This document shows, in pieces, positions 35,299-45,114 of a DNA stretch of 64,000 nucleotides. A program made the position numbers and the translations under genes. Source of the DNA: Polaribacter litorisediminis (GTDB lineage: Bacteria > Bacteroidota > Bacteroidia > Flavobacteriales > Flavobacteriaceae); assembly GCF_019968605.1 (NCBI RefSeq), contig NZ_CP082966.1, positions 3,523,501 through 3,587,500 of the forward strand. Reading direction: 5' to 3'. Position 1 is the stretch's first letter. Each line of letters starts with the position of its first letter. The notes under the pieces were generated by a model. The model saw only the letters and a program-made list of their open reading frames with translations. It was not told the origin of the DNA and did no database searches.

Positions 35299-35970
35299 CT
35301 ATTTCTTCCCTTCAACAACAATAACAATCTCCCCTTTTGGTGGTTTATTTGTATAATGCGCTAAAACTTCAGTAGCAGTTCCCCTTACAGTTTCCTCAAA
35401 CATTTTTGTGAGTTCTCTTGAAACAGAAACTTGCCTGTCAGCGCCAAAATATTCTATAAAATGGCCCAGTGTTTTGACTAATTTATGCGGAGATTCGTAA
35501 AAAATCATGGTTCTCCTTTCTTCGGATAAAAGCAAAAAACGTGTTTGTCTTCCTTTTTTTACAGGCAAAAAACCCTCAAAAACAAACTTGTCATTGGGCA
35601 AACCCGAATTTACCAACGCAGGAACAAAAGCCGTTGCACCTGGTAAACAATCTACTTCAATATTGTTTTCTACACAGGCTCTTGTCAATAAAAACCCAGG
35701 GTCTGAAATAGCTGGAGTGCCAGCATCGGAAATTAAAGCACAGGTTTCTCCATTTTGTATTCTTTGCACCACACCTTTAACCGATTTATGCTCATTATGC
35801 ATATGATGACTGTGCATTTGAGTGGTGATTTCAAAATGTTTTAAAAGTTTTCCGCTGGTGCGTGTGTCTTCTGCTAAAATAAAATCGACTTCTTTTAGAA
35901 TTCTGATGGCTCTAAAAGTCATGTCTTCTAAATTACCAATGGGTGTGGGTACTAAATATAGTTTACTCAT
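35299..35970 (-). CDS. rsmI: 16S rRNA (cytidine-1402 2'-O) methyltransferase RsmI
   Basis: 223 residues, the short Bacteroidota form. Tetrapyrrole-methylase fold: LYLVPTPIGNLEDMTFRAI, ILAEDTRTSGKLLKHF, ALISDAGTPAISDPGFLLTR, CLPGATAFVPALVNSGLP, FEGFLPVKKGRQTR and FYESPHKLVKTL. It 2'-O-methylates C1402 of 16S rRNA in the decoding centre. The last ~60 codons are duplicated twice just downstream. Upstream neighbour on the same strand is a Fic gene. Confidence 0.94.
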   Translation of the reverse strand: MSKLYLVPTPIGNLEDMTFRAIRILKEVDFILAEDTRTSGKLLKHFEITTQMHSHHMHNEHKSVKGVVQRIQNGETCALISDAGTPAISDPGFLLTRACVENNIEVDCLPGATAFVPALVNSGLPNDKFVFEGFLPVKKGRQTRFLLLSEERRTMIFYESPHKLVKTLGHFIEYFGADRQVSVSRELTKMFEETVRGTATEVLAHYTNKPPKGEIVIVVEGKK

Positions 35971-35975
35971 AATAA

Positions 35976-37100
35976 TTAGTGGTTAAAAATGTCTAAATAA
36001 TCATCAAAAATATAAAGACGATTTCTTTGAGAACCTGTTATTTCCTTTAAGATTTTTAAATTCTCAAGTTTACTTATCAATTGGTATGCAGATTGTGGGT
36101 TTTTCTCTATAATTTCAGCGACTTTTTGTGCATCAATAACAGGATTGCTGTATAAATAATCTACTATTTTATGGGCGTCAGAACTTCTTGCTCCTAATTC
36201 AGCAATGTTCTCTTCCGTGGATTTTGAAAGATGCATAATTGCATTAAAAGTTAGTACTCCTTTTTTTGAAGTTTCTATTATTCCAGTTAAAAAAAACTTA
36301 AACCATTGGTTAATATCATTATGTGTTCTGACTCTCATTAAATTATCATAATACAAACTTCTATGTTTTTCAAAAAAATCTGATAAATATAAAATAGGTC
36401 TTTTAAGAATGCCTTTACTAACCAAATACAGCGTAATTAATAATCTGCCTACTCTGCCATTTCCATCTAAAAAAGGGTGTATTGTTTCAAATTGATAATG
36501 AATCAAAGCTATTTTTAACAAATCTGGCATCGGGTTTTCTAAATCGTTTGCAAACTTTTCTATATCAGAAATCAATTCTATGACTGTGTTGTGAATAGGA
36601 GGTATAAAAACTGCATCATTTATAGAAGCTCCTCCAATCCAATTTTGACTGGTTCTATATTCTCCTGGTAATTTATGATTGCCCCTAACGCCTTGTAATA
36701 AAATTTTATGAGTTTGTTTTATCAAACGACTTGAAAAAGGAAGTGTATGCAGCAAACTTACAGCGTGATTCATTGCCTGAATATAATTCTGTACTTCTTC
36801 CCAATCATCTCTTTTTTCGCTTGAGATATCTTCTTTTTTAAGAAAGACTTCCTCCATATTCGTTTGTGTACCTTCTATTTTTGAGGATTGTGTAGCTTCT
36901 TTTGCAATGTGCATTTGTGTAAATAAATCGATATTTACATATTCAGAATGCATATCTAATCTTCCTAATTGTCTATCTGCAAGGCTTAATAATTGAATCA
37001 GTTTCATATCACTTATCATCCAATCTCTATTAATTTGAGTAGGTTGAAAACTTTTGTAATATCCTTGATTTTGATAGAACCCTGAATTAAAATTTATCAT
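35976..37100 (-). CDS. Fic family protein (AMPylase-type, autoinhibited)
   Basis: 374 residues. N-terminal Fic_N region with the inhibitory helix SSKIEGTQT (S-x-x-x-E-G), so a class II, self-inhibited enzyme. Fic core with intact HPFLDGNGRVGR (about 212-223). C-terminal winged-helix region (NPVIDAQKVAEIIEKNPQSA). Transfers AMP or a similar group to a hydroxyl side chain; target unknown. No antitoxin gene is needed for this class. It is 5 bp upstream of rsmI on the same strand, probably co-transcribed. Confidence 0.9.
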   Translation of the reverse strand: MINFNSGFYQNQGYYKSFQPTQINRDWMISDMKLIQLLSLADRQLGRLDMHSEYVNIDLFTQMHIAKEATQSSKIEGTQTNMEEVFLKKEDISSEKRDDWEEVQNYIQAMNHAVSLLHTLPFSSRLIKQTHKILLQGVRGNHKLPGEYRTSQNWIGGASINDAVFIPPIHNTVIELISDIEKFANDLENPMPDLLKIALIHYQFETIHPFLDGNGRVGRLLITLYLVSKGILKRPILYLSDFFEKHRSLYYDNLMRVRTHNDINQWFKFFLTGIIETSKKGVLTFNAIMHLSKSTEENIAELGARSSDAHKIVDYLYSNPVIDAQKVAEIIEKNPQSAYQLISKLENLKILKEITGSQRNRLYIFDDYLDIFNH

Positions 37101-37206
37101 AATAAGAATTCTTTTATTATGTAAATATATTAAAAAGTCATAATTAAATAATTATAATTATGATTATTGTCAATATTTCATAATAACTACTATTGTAATT
37201 ATGATT

Positions 37207-37566
37207 TTAAATACGTTCATAATTCTCCACAGTAATATCTGCCATCACATTTCCTGTATGTTTTATAGAAAGCGGTTCAAATAATAAAACATGAACTTCT
37301 TCTTTGGCAATAGGTTTGTGTTCAACACCTCTCGGAACAATAAAAAATTCACCTTTATGTAAAGTGATGGTTTTGTCTTTGAACTCAATGTCTAATGAGC
37401 CCTTGATTACCATAAAAAACTCATCTTCATTTTCGTTTGTATGCCAAATAAATTCGCCTTTTAATTTTGCCAATAAAATTTGTTGTCCATTTAATTCGCC
37501 TACCTTTTTAGGTGACCAATGATCTGAAAATAAATTTAATTTTTCTTGAATGTTTATTGCGCCCAT
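37207..37566 (-). CDS. Small cupin-domain protein
   Basis: 119 residues, a single cupin barrel: FMVIKGSLDIEFKDKTITLH, GEFFIVPRGVEHKPIAKEE. The first motif lacks the usual paired His (it has WHTNENEDEFF) while the second keeps PRGVEH, so a metal site is plausible but incomplete. Function unknown; family members serve as isomerases, dioxygenases or sugar-binding proteins. Confidence 0.75.
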   Translation of the reverse strand: MGAINIQEKLNLFSDHWSPKKVGELNGQQILLAKLKGEFIWHTNENEDEFFMVIKGSLDIEFKDKTITLHKGEFFIVPRGVEHKPIAKEEVHVLLFEPLSIKHTGNVMADITVENYERI

Positions 37567-37592
37567 ATCAACAAATCTACAAAACTAATTTC

Positions 37593-37677
37593 GCGTTACC
37601 GATTGAAGCGACATCCTTTTTGTTTTTTACAAAAAGATATAGCGAAAAGCGGGGTATTTCTGTTTAGAAATGAACGC
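37593..37677 (+). ncRNA. Putative structured RNA element, copy 1
   Basis: GCGTTA..GATTGAA.CG.CATCC then TTTTTG ... CAAAAAGATA.AG.G.AAAGC and a closing AACGC. Outer stem GCGTT/AACGC and inner stem CCTTTTTG/CAAAAAG can form. The same pieces in the same order occur right after sucA (49285). It lies between the cupin gene and aspS. It may be a known Bacteroidota RNA motif (for example Flavo-1), which I cannot confirm; the strand is tentative. Confidence 0.5.
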
Positions 37678-37736
37678 CCAAAAGATTATTATTCAGTCAA
37701 AAATGTTTAGTTTTGTAGCCTAAATTTTAGAAGAAA

Positions 37737-39491
37737 ATGTATAGAAGTCATTCTTGTGGCGAGTTAAGAGCATCGCATGTAAATACAGAGGTAACTTTAT
37801 CTGGTTGGGTACAAAAATCGCGTGATAAAGGGTTTGTCATTTGGGTTGATTTGCGAGACAGATATGGAATTACACAGTTAATTTTTGATGAAGAACGCAC
37901 ACCGAAAGAAATGATGGAAAAAGCAAAATCTCTAGGAAGAGAATTTGTAATACAAGTTACAGGAACCGTGATTGAGCGAGAATCTAAAAACGCAAAAATG
38001 ACAACGGGCGCCATTGAAGTTTTAGTTTCTAAACTAGAGATTTTAAACGCGTCGGTAACCCCACCTTTTACCATTGAAGATAAAACGGACGGAGGAGAAG
38101 ACATCCGAATGAAATATAGGTATTTAGATATCCGCAGAAATCCTGTAAAAGACAGTTTAATTTTTCGTCATAAAGTAGCCATGGAAGTTCGTAAATACTT
38201 GTCTGATCAAGAATTTATTGAAGTGGAAACTCCGTATTTAATCAAATCTACTCCAGAAGGTGCCAGAGATTTTGTGGTGCCAAGTAGAATGAATGAAGGG
38301 CAATTTTATGCCTTACCTCAAAGTCCGCAAACTTTTAAACAATTGTTGATGGTTGGCGGAATGGACAAGTATTTTCAGATTGTAAAATGCTTTAGAGATG
38401 AAGATTTACGTGCTGACAGACAACCAGAATTTACACAAATTGATTGTGAAATGGCGTTTGTGGAGCAAGAGGATATTTTAAATGTTTTTGAAGGATTAAC
38501 CCGTCATTTATTAAAAGAAGTTAATAATGTTGAGGTAGAGAAATTTCCAAGAATGTTATATGATGATGCCATGCGTTTGTACGGAAATGACAAACCAGAT
38601 ATCCGTTTTGGGATGGAGTTTTGCCCCTTAATCCCCAAAGGGGAAACGTTTGGGTTTTCAATTTTTGATGATGCAGAACTGGTTGTTGGAATTACTGTAA
38701 AAGGTTGTGCAAATTATACTAGAAAGCAAATTGATGAATTGGTAAACTGGGTAAAAAGACCTCAAATTGGTGCTTCCGGTTTAATTTGGATAAAACATGA
38801 AGAAAATGGAAATGTAAAATCTTCAGTAAATAAGTTTTTTGATGAAGATTATTTAAGGTTTTTTGCAAATGAAATGAAAGCAGAAAAAGGTGATTTAATG
38901 TTAGTTTTGTCTGGCGAAACCAATAAAGTAAGAACACAACTATCTGCTTTAAGAATGGAATTGGCAGAGCGTTTAGGCTTGAGAGATCCTAAAGTATTTG
39001 CGCCACTTTGGATAATTGATTTTCCGTTGTTAGAATTAGATGAAGAAACAGGTCATTACCATGCCATGCACCATCCTTTTACTTCACCAAAACCTGGACA
39101 ACTAGCATTGTTAGACACAGATCCTGGCGCTGTAAAAGCAAATGCTTATGATTTGGTCTTAAACGGAAATGAAATTGGTGGAGGTTCTATTAGAATTCAT
39201 GACAAAAAAATGCAAGCAACCATGTTGCGTCATTTAGGTTTTTCTGAAGAAGATGCCAAAGCACAATTTGGCTTTTTAATGGATGCTTTTGAATATGGAG
39301 CGCCACCGCACGGTGGTTTGGCTTTTGGTTTGGACAGATTGGTGGCCATTTTAGGCGGCCAAGAAACTATAAGAGATTTTATTGCATTTCCAAAAAACAA
39401 TTCTGGACGTGATGTAATGATTGATGCGCCTGCTTTTATTGATGATGCGCAGTTAAAAGAATTGAGTTTGAAGCTAGATATGAAAGCATAA
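37737..39491 (+). CDS. aspS: Aspartyl-tRNA synthetase
   Basis: 584 residues, bacterial type with the GAD insertion. Anticodon-binding OB fold (about 1-105: [22 protein letters not shown]), class II motif 2 [20 protein letters not shown], and motif 3 [16 protein letters not shown] near the C-terminus. The GAD region lies at about 290-410. Charges tRNA-Asp. Preceded by a structured element and followed by an unusual branched terminator. Confidence 0.96.
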   Translation: MYRSHSCGELRASHVNTEVTLSGWVQKSRDKGFVIWVDLRDRYGITQLIFDEERTPKEMMEKAKSLGREFVIQVTGTVIERESKNAKMTTGAIEVLVSKLEILNASVTPPFTIEDKTDGGEDIRMKYRYLDIRRNPVKDSLIFRHKVAMEVRKYLSDQEFIEVETPYLIKSTPEGARDFVVPSRMNEGQFYALPQSPQTFKQLLMVGGMDKYFQIVKCFRDEDLRADRQPEFTQIDCEMAFVEQEDILNVFEGLTRHLLKEVNNVEVEKFPRMLYDDAMRLYGNDKPDIRFGMEFCPLIPKGETFGFSIFDDAELVVGITVKGCANYTRKQIDELVNWVKRPQIGASGLIWIKHEENGNVKSSVNKFFDEDYLRFFANEMKAEKGDLMLVLSGETNKVRTQLSALRMELAERLGLRDPKVFAPLWIIDFPLLELDEETGHYHAMHHPFTSPKPGQLALLDTDPGAVKANAYDLVLNGNEIGGGSIRIHDKKMQATMLRHLGFSEEDAKAQFGFLMDAFEYGAPPHGGLAFGLDRLVAILGGQETIRDFIAFPKNNSGRDVMIDAPAFIDDAQLKELSLKLDMKA

Positions 39492-39510
39492 CAAATAATT
39501 TGTAAATATG

Positions 39511-39572
39511 AAGAGCTCACAAGTTTCTTGTGCTGAACTTGATTCAGTATTAAAACCTTTGAGCTCTTTTTT
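39511..39572 (+). terminator. Branched terminator after aspS
   Basis: Outer stem AAGAGCTCA / TGAGCTCTT then TTTT. The loop contains two further hairpins (CACAAG/CTTGTG and CTGAA/TTCAG), so it can fold as a three-way junction rather than a simple hairpin. Confidence 0.65.
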
Positions 39573-39600
39573 ACTGCTAATTTTTTACTATTTTTAAAGG

Positions 39601-40314
39601 ATGAAACACCTTATTACACTTTTACTCCTTTTTACTTCAATAATTAGTTTTGCGCAAAAAATTACGGGTGATGAGCTGCTAGAAAAAGCCATAAAATTTC
39701 ACGATCCAAAAGGAAATTGGGCAACTTTTAATGCTGAATTTTTTGTGACCATGGAAACACCAAAAAGTTCAGATAGAAAAAGTAACATTCATATAAATTT
39801 ACCCAAAGAATATTTTTCTATGGTGGCTGTAAAAGATACCATTACCTCTGAATATGTTATAAACAAAGGTGTTTGTTCTATGGCAATTAATGGGGATAAA
39901 GCTCCATCCGAAGAGAAAAAAAAGCAATTTGGACTAAGTTGTGAGCGGGCAAAATTGTATAAAAATTACTATACCTATTTGTATGGTTTGCCCATGAAAT
40001 TAAAAGATGAAGGCACAATCATTCACCAAAAAGTAACAAAAAAGAAGTTTCAAGGAAATGAATACTTGGTTTTAAAAGTAACCTATCTAAAAGAGATTGG
40101 TAAAGATACTTGGTACTTTTATTTTAATCCAAAAACCTATGCCATGGAGGTGTATCAGTTTTTTAAAGACGAGTCTCAAAAGGACGGAGAATATATAGTC
40201 TTATCTGGTTTAGAAACCATCAATCATATTAAAATACCTAAAAACAGAGCTTGGTATTATAATAAAAATGATGGGTATTTAGGAACCGATACTTTAATCA
40301 CAAAAAAAGAGTAG
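39601..40314 (+). CDS. Periplasmic protein, DUF6503-like
   Basis: 237 residues, signal peptide (MKHLITLLLLFTSIISFAQ). Beta-rich, lipoprotein-localisation-like fold: GDELLEKAIKFHDPKGNWAT, then YFNPKTYAMEVYQFFKDESQ near the C-terminus. I associate this pattern with DUF6503, not checked. Function unknown. Its stop abuts the next gene (2 bp), so they form an operon. Confidence 0.65.
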   Translation: MKHLITLLLLFTSIISFAQKITGDELLEKAIKFHDPKGNWATFNAEFFVTMETPKSSDRKSNIHINLPKEYFSMVAVKDTITSEYVINKGVCSMAINGDKAPSEEKKKQFGLSCERAKLYKNYYTYLYGLPMKLKDEGTIIHQKVTKKKFQGNEYLVLKVTYLKEIGKDTWYFYFNPKTYAMEVYQFFKDESQKDGEYIVLSGLETINHIKIPKNRAWYYNKNDGYLGTDTLITKKE

Positions 40315-40315
40315 C

Positions 40316-40951
40316 ATGACATTTCCAAAAGAATTTAAAGAAGCTTTAAGTCATTTGCCATCGAAAGAAAAAGATAAATTAATTTTACGCTTATTAAAAA
40401 AAGATGTGGTTTTGGCAAATCGTTTACTTTTTGAGCTAATCGGCACAAATACGGTAGAAGAACAAAGAGATAAATTAGAAACCAATCTGCTGTATAGAAT
40501 AAAAAAAGAAGCAGAAAGTGGGCATTATTCAATAGGTTATTTAAATTGGGATGTACGAGAGTATAGTGGTTTAATAACACAACATGTAAAAATTACCAAA
40601 GATAAATTTGGGGAGGCGTATTTGAATTTAATAATGATTAATGAAATTTTATCCATCAATAGAAATTTTATTTTAGAAAGTCGCCCGCTTGTAAAAAGAA
40701 GGAAATTCTGTGTTGGCGTTATCGCTAGAGCTTTTAAAATTTTATTGCTTATTCATAAATTAGACGATGATTTTTTAATGGAACTTGAGCCGCATTTAAA
40801 ACAATTTGCAGAACTAATTGCAGACAATCAATTTTTGATGGATACGGCTATAAAAAATGGATTGGATATCAACTGGCTTCATCGTACAGAAATTCCGGAG
40901 GATATTATTTCCATTCATAAAGAAATTAGAGCAAACGGTTTTTTAAAATAA
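40316..40951 (+). CDS. Conserved hypothetical cytoplasmic protein
   Basis: 211 residues, largely alpha-helical, no signal peptide or membrane segment. Starts MTFPKEFKEALSHLPSKEKD and has a central Arg/Lys-rich patch (SRPLVKRRKFCVGVIARAFK). No catalytic motif recognised. Starts 2 bp after the upstream periplasmic protein gene. Confidence 0.65.
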   Translation: MTFPKEFKEALSHLPSKEKDKLILRLLKKDVVLANRLLFELIGTNTVEEQRDKLETNLLYRIKKEAESGHYSIGYLNWDVREYSGLITQHVKITKDKFGEAYLNLIMINEILSINRNFILESRPLVKRRKFCVGVIARAFKILLLIHKLDDDFLMELEPHLKQFAELIADNQFLMDTAIKNGLDINWLHRTEIPEDIISIHKEIRANGFLK

Positions 40952-41076
40952 TGATAAAGTAAAAAACATAGATGGATCTTTAAGCATAAAAAGTAGGTTT
41001 ACAGATGCAGTAATTTAGAGTAAATTACTAGCATTAATTTCTATTTATTTGCATTAAATGACAGCAACAAAAAACA

Positions 41077-42858
41077 ATGGTATCAAGAAAAAAAATATTT
41101 AAGAAAATTCTCATTTGGAGGTATAAAACAATTTCTGAACGACAATTTTTATATATTTTAAGTATTTTGGTTGGTTTTTTAGCAGGATTGGGAACTGTTT
41201 TCTTAAAAAACTTTACACACTATATTCAGTTGCTCTTATCGGTAGATTTTTTAAAGAAATCTGAAAATTCTTTATATTTTGTGTATCCCATAATTGGTTT
41301 GATCCTTGTTGCCATTATCAAAAAGAATTGGTTAAAAAAACACATTGGGCATGGTATTTCTACGACACTTTTTGCTATTTCTAAAAGAAAAGGAATTATT
41401 CCTAAATACAACATCTATGCTTCATTACTAACGGCGCCTTTAACGGTTGGTTTTGGTGGTTCTGTAGGTTTACAGGGCCCCGCAGTGAGTGCAGGAACAG
41501 CTTTAGCCTCCTACACCTCTCAGCTGTTTCATATGAGCACAAAAACAAGGATGCTTTTAATAGGCTGTGCAACTGCAGGCGCCATGTCTTCTATGTTTAA
41601 AGCGCCTATTGCCGGAATTGTTTTTGCCTTAGAAGTCTTTAGTTTAGACATTGCCTTTGTTTCTTTGGTGCCGTTGCTGTTGGCATCTATTTCTGCCATT
41701 ATTACTTCGTACTTTTTTTTAGGCTCAGAGGTTTTGTTGGGTTTTGAACTAAATGATAAATTCGAAATTAACGAATTAGGTTTTTATGCTATTTTTGGAA
41801 TCTTTACAGGTATTATTTCCATTTATTTTTCAGTAGTCTATTTTGCCATCAGAAAGTTCTTTTATCAATTTAAAAAACGATATGTACGATTGCTAATAGG
41901 GAGTTTCATTATCGCTTTTATTTTATATTTAATGCCTTCTTTATATGGTGAAGGATATGGATTAATCAACAATTTACTAAAAGGAAATCATATCGCAGCC
42001 ATTGGCAATACTCCCTTTTCTTTTGATCATGATAATATTTGGATGGTAATTCTTCTATTACTGCTCATTACTTTTTTTAAGGCAATTGCCATGAGTACAA
42101 CGTTTGCCGCTGGCGGAGTTGGAGGTATTTTTATCCCGACTTTAGTAATGGGAAGTGCTTTGGGCAATGCTTTTGCAAAAATGATTAATAATTCGGGTTT
42201 AGGATTTGAAGTTTCTGAAGCCAATTTTACATTAATTGGTATGACTGGGTTAATGGCTGGAGTTTTACACGCACCCTTAACCGCTATATTTTTAATTGCA
42301 GAAATTACAGGAGGTTATGATTTATTTGTGCCTTTAATGTTGGTTGCTGCCATCTCTTTCTCGTTTACCAAATATTTTGTTTCTAATTCCATTTACACCT
42401 ATAAATTAGCGCAAAGAGGAGAACTTATTACGCATAACAAAGATAAAAATGTAATGATGATGCTACAGATAGACGAGCTCATCGAAACTAATTTTAAACC
42501 TGTTCAACCAGATATGTTATTGGGCGATATGTTAAAAAAAGCAGTTGCCAAATCTGCAAGAAATATTTTTCCGGTGATTGATAAAAAAAATCAATTTTTA
42601 GGAATTGTTTTGTTAGATGATATTCGACCTGTAATGTTCGATTCGAAAATGTATACAACAGTAACGGTAGAAACTTTTATGAAAGCTGCCCCCGAAACCA
42701 TTCTAGATACAGATTCTGTAGAAAAAGTAATGGACAAATTTAAAACAAGCAATGCATGGAATTTACCGGTTGTAAAAAACGGAATATATATAGGTTTTAT
42801 TTCAAAGTCTAAACTACTAAATGCATATAGAAATAAATTAGTAGAGGTTACTTCTTAG
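41077..42858 (+). CDS. ClC-family chloride channel/antiporter with CBS domains
   Basis: 593 residues: ten or more hydrophobic segments (about 25-445) and a C-terminal pair of CBS domains (about 460-590). Signature loops: GHGISTT (in place of GSGIP), GFGGSVGLQGPAVSAG (in place of GREGP), FKAPIAGIVFALE, and GVGGIFIPTLVMGSALGN. The gating glutamate of GREGP is glutamine here (codon CAG), which in studied homologues uncouples proton exchange. It may therefore be a passive channel; inference. No operon partners. Confidence 0.88.
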   Translation: MVSRKKIFKKILIWRYKTISERQFLYILSILVGFLAGLGTVFLKNFTHYIQLLLSVDFLKKSENSLYFVYPIIGLILVAIIKKNWLKKHIGHGISTTLFAISKRKGIIPKYNIYASLLTAPLTVGFGGSVGLQGPAVSAGTALASYTSQLFHMSTKTRMLLIGCATAGAMSSMFKAPIAGIVFALEVFSLDIAFVSLVPLLLASISAIITSYFFLGSEVLLGFELNDKFEINELGFYAIFGIFTGIISIYFSVVYFAIRKFFYQFKKRYVRLLIGSFIIAFILYLMPSLYGEGYGLINNLLKGNHIAAIGNTPFSFDHDNIWMVILLLLLITFFKAIAMSTTFAAGGVGGIFIPTLVMGSALGNAFAKMINNSGLGFEVSEANFTLIGMTGLMAGVLHAPLTAIFLIAEITGGYDLFVPLMLVAAISFSFTKYFVSNSIYTYKLAQRGELITHNKDKNVMMMLQIDELIETNFKPVQPDMLLGDMLKKAVAKSARNIFPVIDKKNQFLGIVLLDDIRPVMFDSKMYTTVTVETFMKAAPETILDTDSVEKVMDKFKTSNAWNLPVVKNGIYIGFISKSKLLNAYRNKLVEVTS

Positions 42859-42878
42859 GTGAAAATGATTACGAGAAT

Positions 42879-43412
42879 TTAATCCCAAGGCTCCAAATTA
42901 ACCTCTAATTGTTTTTGACTCGTAAGTATTGATTTTTGTTTTTGTTGCATTTCTCCAATTTTTAAGCAAGAGAACAATAAAAAACAAACTTCTAAATCTT
43001 TTTTATCCAAAAGTTGTAGTTTAATATGATTTGTAAAGTCTTTGTCTAAAAAAGATTCATCAATTTCTGCAATTTTAGCACCATTTTTAAAAATAGATGT
43101 TTTCTTTTTAAAATGACTTTGTACCTCATACGTAATCTCATTAAAATCAATTGCGTAAATTGTTTTTCGATTGTTCTGAGAAATAAGATGTATCAAATTT
43201 CCATTATTTTCTTTGATGGTATAGACCATTTTCCATTTCCAAAATTGAAATTTTTTAATTATCGAGAAAATCAATTTTCCCTCTGAATTAAAGAGTTCAC
43301 ACCCAAATTTACCAAAATCTGTAAACCATTGAGAGTGGTAAATTTGTTGCTCAGACTGAAAAACAACCAACTTGTCGTCAGTATGTTTTATGGCATAGGT
43401 TTCAGTATTCAT
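42879..43412 (-). CDS. Hypothetical protein, possibly LURP-one/tubby-like fold
   Basis: 177 residues, no signal or membrane segment. Regular short beta strands with repeated aromatic residues (LVVFQSEQQIYHSQWFTDFG, IKKFQFWKWKMVYTI). The pattern resembles LURP-one-related barrels, but I hold that loosely. Overlaps the start of the glycerophosphodiesterase gene by 11 bp, so it is translationally coupled and its product may act with or after that enzyme. Confidence 0.55.
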   Translation of the reverse strand: MNTETYAIKHTDDKLVVFQSEQQIYHSQWFTDFGKFGCELFNSEGKLIFSIIKKFQFWKWKMVYTIKENNGNLIHLISQNNRKTIYAIDFNEITYEVQSHFKKKTSIFKNGAKIAEIDESFLDKDFTNHIKLQLLDKKDLEVCFLLFSCLKIGEMQQKQKSILTSQKQLEVNLEPWD

Positions 43413-44391
43413 TGTTGTTTTCTTTTAAAAAATTGATTACTACATCCGGAAAATCGGTAAAAACACCATCTACATTGGCATCTATTAAAATTGTTTGCAT
43501 CATTTCTTCAAAAGTATCAAATTCTGCCAAAGCATCTGCTCTAAATGTGTAAGGATGCACTTTTAACCCTAATTGATGCGCATCAGAAACTAACGAAGTA
43601 AAGCTATATTGATCCTTCACTTTTGAAGCTAAAATTTGTTTGTACCATGGGCCAATTCCGTCTGCATAGGTTGCAAAATGTTTTAATTCTTTGGCTTGTT
43701 TAGGATGCTCTATTAACTGAACTAAAAATAATTCTGACTTTAATTCTTTTCGAATGCGTTCTAATTCCTGCGCATTAAAGCACTGCAAAATACAGTTGTC
43801 TTTTTTGGTTTTATAGCCATAATCCGCAAGTACTTTTAAGACAATTTCTGTTATATTTTTTCCTTCCTTTTGATGAAATTCAGGAGCTTTAATTTCAGGA
43901 TAAATTCCGATATTTTTTTCGGTCGATGTATTTAAACCTTGAATTAATTCAATTTCTTCTTGCAAAGAATGGATTTTAAAATTCCCTTTTCCTTTCGGAA
44001 AGCGATTTTTGTATACTTGTTCTCCCGTTTTTGGATTAAACCGTTCGGTAACTTGCAACGTTTTTAGCTCATCAAAAGTAAAATCAATTACATAAAAACG
44101 ATTGTCTTTTCTGTTTCTACTTGGAAATATTGTGGCAACATTGGTCACATCATCTAAATAAATATCATGAATTACTATCGGAATATTATCTTTAGATAAC
44201 ACTAAATCTTGCTCAATAAAATCAGCATTCATCGCATGTGCCATGGCTTTAGCTTCTAAAGTGTGTTCAGGTAAATATCCAGAAGCACCTCTATGCGCAA
44301 TGACTATTTTTTTAGACATGGTTACTTGTTTTTTATTTTGATGGCAAGAAAGAATCATCAAACAAACCAAAAATAAGAAAATTGACTTCAT
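43402..44391 (-). CDS. glpQ: Glycerophosphodiester phosphodiesterase lipoprotein
   Basis: 329 residues. Lipoprotein signal (FLFLVCLMILSCHQN, Cys 16). GDPD barrel: IVIAHRGASGYLPEHTLEAK (catalytic His-Arg and Glu), DFIEQDLVLSKDNIPIVIHD (Glu-Asp and His), IYPEIKAP (Glu), and DGVFTDFPDV. Hydrolyses glycerophosphodiesters to glycerol-3-phosphate in the periplasm or at the outer membrane. First gene of a two-gene unit. Confidence 0.92.
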   Translation of the reverse strand: MKSIFLFLVCLMILSCHQNKKQVTMSKKIVIAHRGASGYLPEHTLEAKAMAHAMNADFIEQDLVLSKDNIPIVIHDIYLDDVTNVATIFPSRNRKDNRFYVIDFTFDELKTLQVTERFNPKTGEQVYKNRFPKGKGNFKIHSLQEEIELIQGLNTSTEKNIGIYPEIKAPEFHQKEGKNITEIVLKVLADYGYKTKKDNCILQCFNAQELERIRKELKSELFLVQLIEHPKQAKELKHFATYADGIGPWYKQILASKVKDQYSFTSLVSDAHQLGLKVHPYTFRADALAEFDTFEEMMQTILIDANVDGVFTDFPDVVINFLKENNNEY

Positions 44392-44513
44392 AATGATGAA
44401 ATATAATTTTATAAAATAATATGCTGATCAACGATCAACCTTAAAAAAGAGTAAAATTCGTGAAACTTGTGTCATAAATATAATTAAAGATATAACTTTT
44501 GTAAATTTGCAGC

Positions 44514-44753
44514 ATGAAATTAGCAATAAAAATAATGTTTATCATCTTTGTTATTTGGATGATTACTGGAGGATATCTTTTGAACACAGAACACGAAAAA
44601 GCAAAAGTTGTTATGGGACTGGGTGTTTTGTATTTGTCTTTTCTTTTTATGCCTTTGTTTATTTATTACAGATACCGAGATGGTAAATACAAAAAATACA
44701 TCTTAAATGATCAGAAAATAAGAGAGGCTTTTAATCAACATTCCAAAAAATAA
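44514..44753 (+). CDS. Small two-helix membrane protein
   Basis: 79 residues with hydrophobic segments at about 5-23 and 34-52, then a charged C-terminal tail (YRDGKYKKYILNDQKIREAF). No family recognised; likely an inner-membrane protein of unknown role. Alone between two unrelated units. Confidence 0.55.
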   Translation: MKLAIKIMFIIFVIWMITGGYLLNTEHEKAKVVMGLGVLYLSFLFMPLFIYYRYRDGKYKKYILNDQKIREAFNQHSKK

Positions 44754-44892
44754 CCACTGCTTTCTTAAAATTTAAACAGAAACTCCGAGGCAGTTCTATG
44801 AACCTTCGGTGCTCTTGCCAATTTTACTGAAAATGCTAAGGTTAAAACAACATAAAATAGGGCTATTTATACTTCTAAAAATGCATGAGGTT

Positions 44893-45114
44893 TTACCATA
44901 AACCTTCTTGTATGGATACCTTTTCTGTTTTTAATTTTTTTTCGGCAATATCAATTAAATCTCTTAAAAGTGCTCCATTATAAGCATCTAACTGACTTAG
45001 TAGTAATTTATAGTTTTTAATTATTTCCAATAATTCTTTTGTTTCTACCGTTTCTAATTGGCTACGAAAGGCTTTAAAGGATTGTTTGATTAATTTATCG
45101 TTTAGACTGCTCAT
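44893..45114 (-). CDS. Small helical hypothetical protein
   Basis: 73 residues, all alpha-helical with heptad-like leucines (LETVETKELLEIIKNYKLLL). No signal peptide and no recognised motif. Flanked by AT-rich spacers; expression is not demonstrated by any visible promoter. Confidence 0.5.
   Translation of the reverse strand: MSSLNDKLIKQSFKAFRSQLETVETKELLEIIKNYKLLLSQLDAYNGALLRDLIDIAEKKLKTEKVSIQEGLW

Larger units (their letters stand above)
34520..35305. repeat. Tandem duplication, two 393-bp units ending at rsmI
   Basis: Positions 34520-34912 and 34913-35305 are near-identical 393-bp units. Each consists of the rsmI 3' end (minus), the 3' end of a plug-like gene (plus), and a hairpin terminator. 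The intact rsmI gene continues the pattern at 35306. Differences are a few substitutions per unit, so the event is not brand new. Confidence 0.85.
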
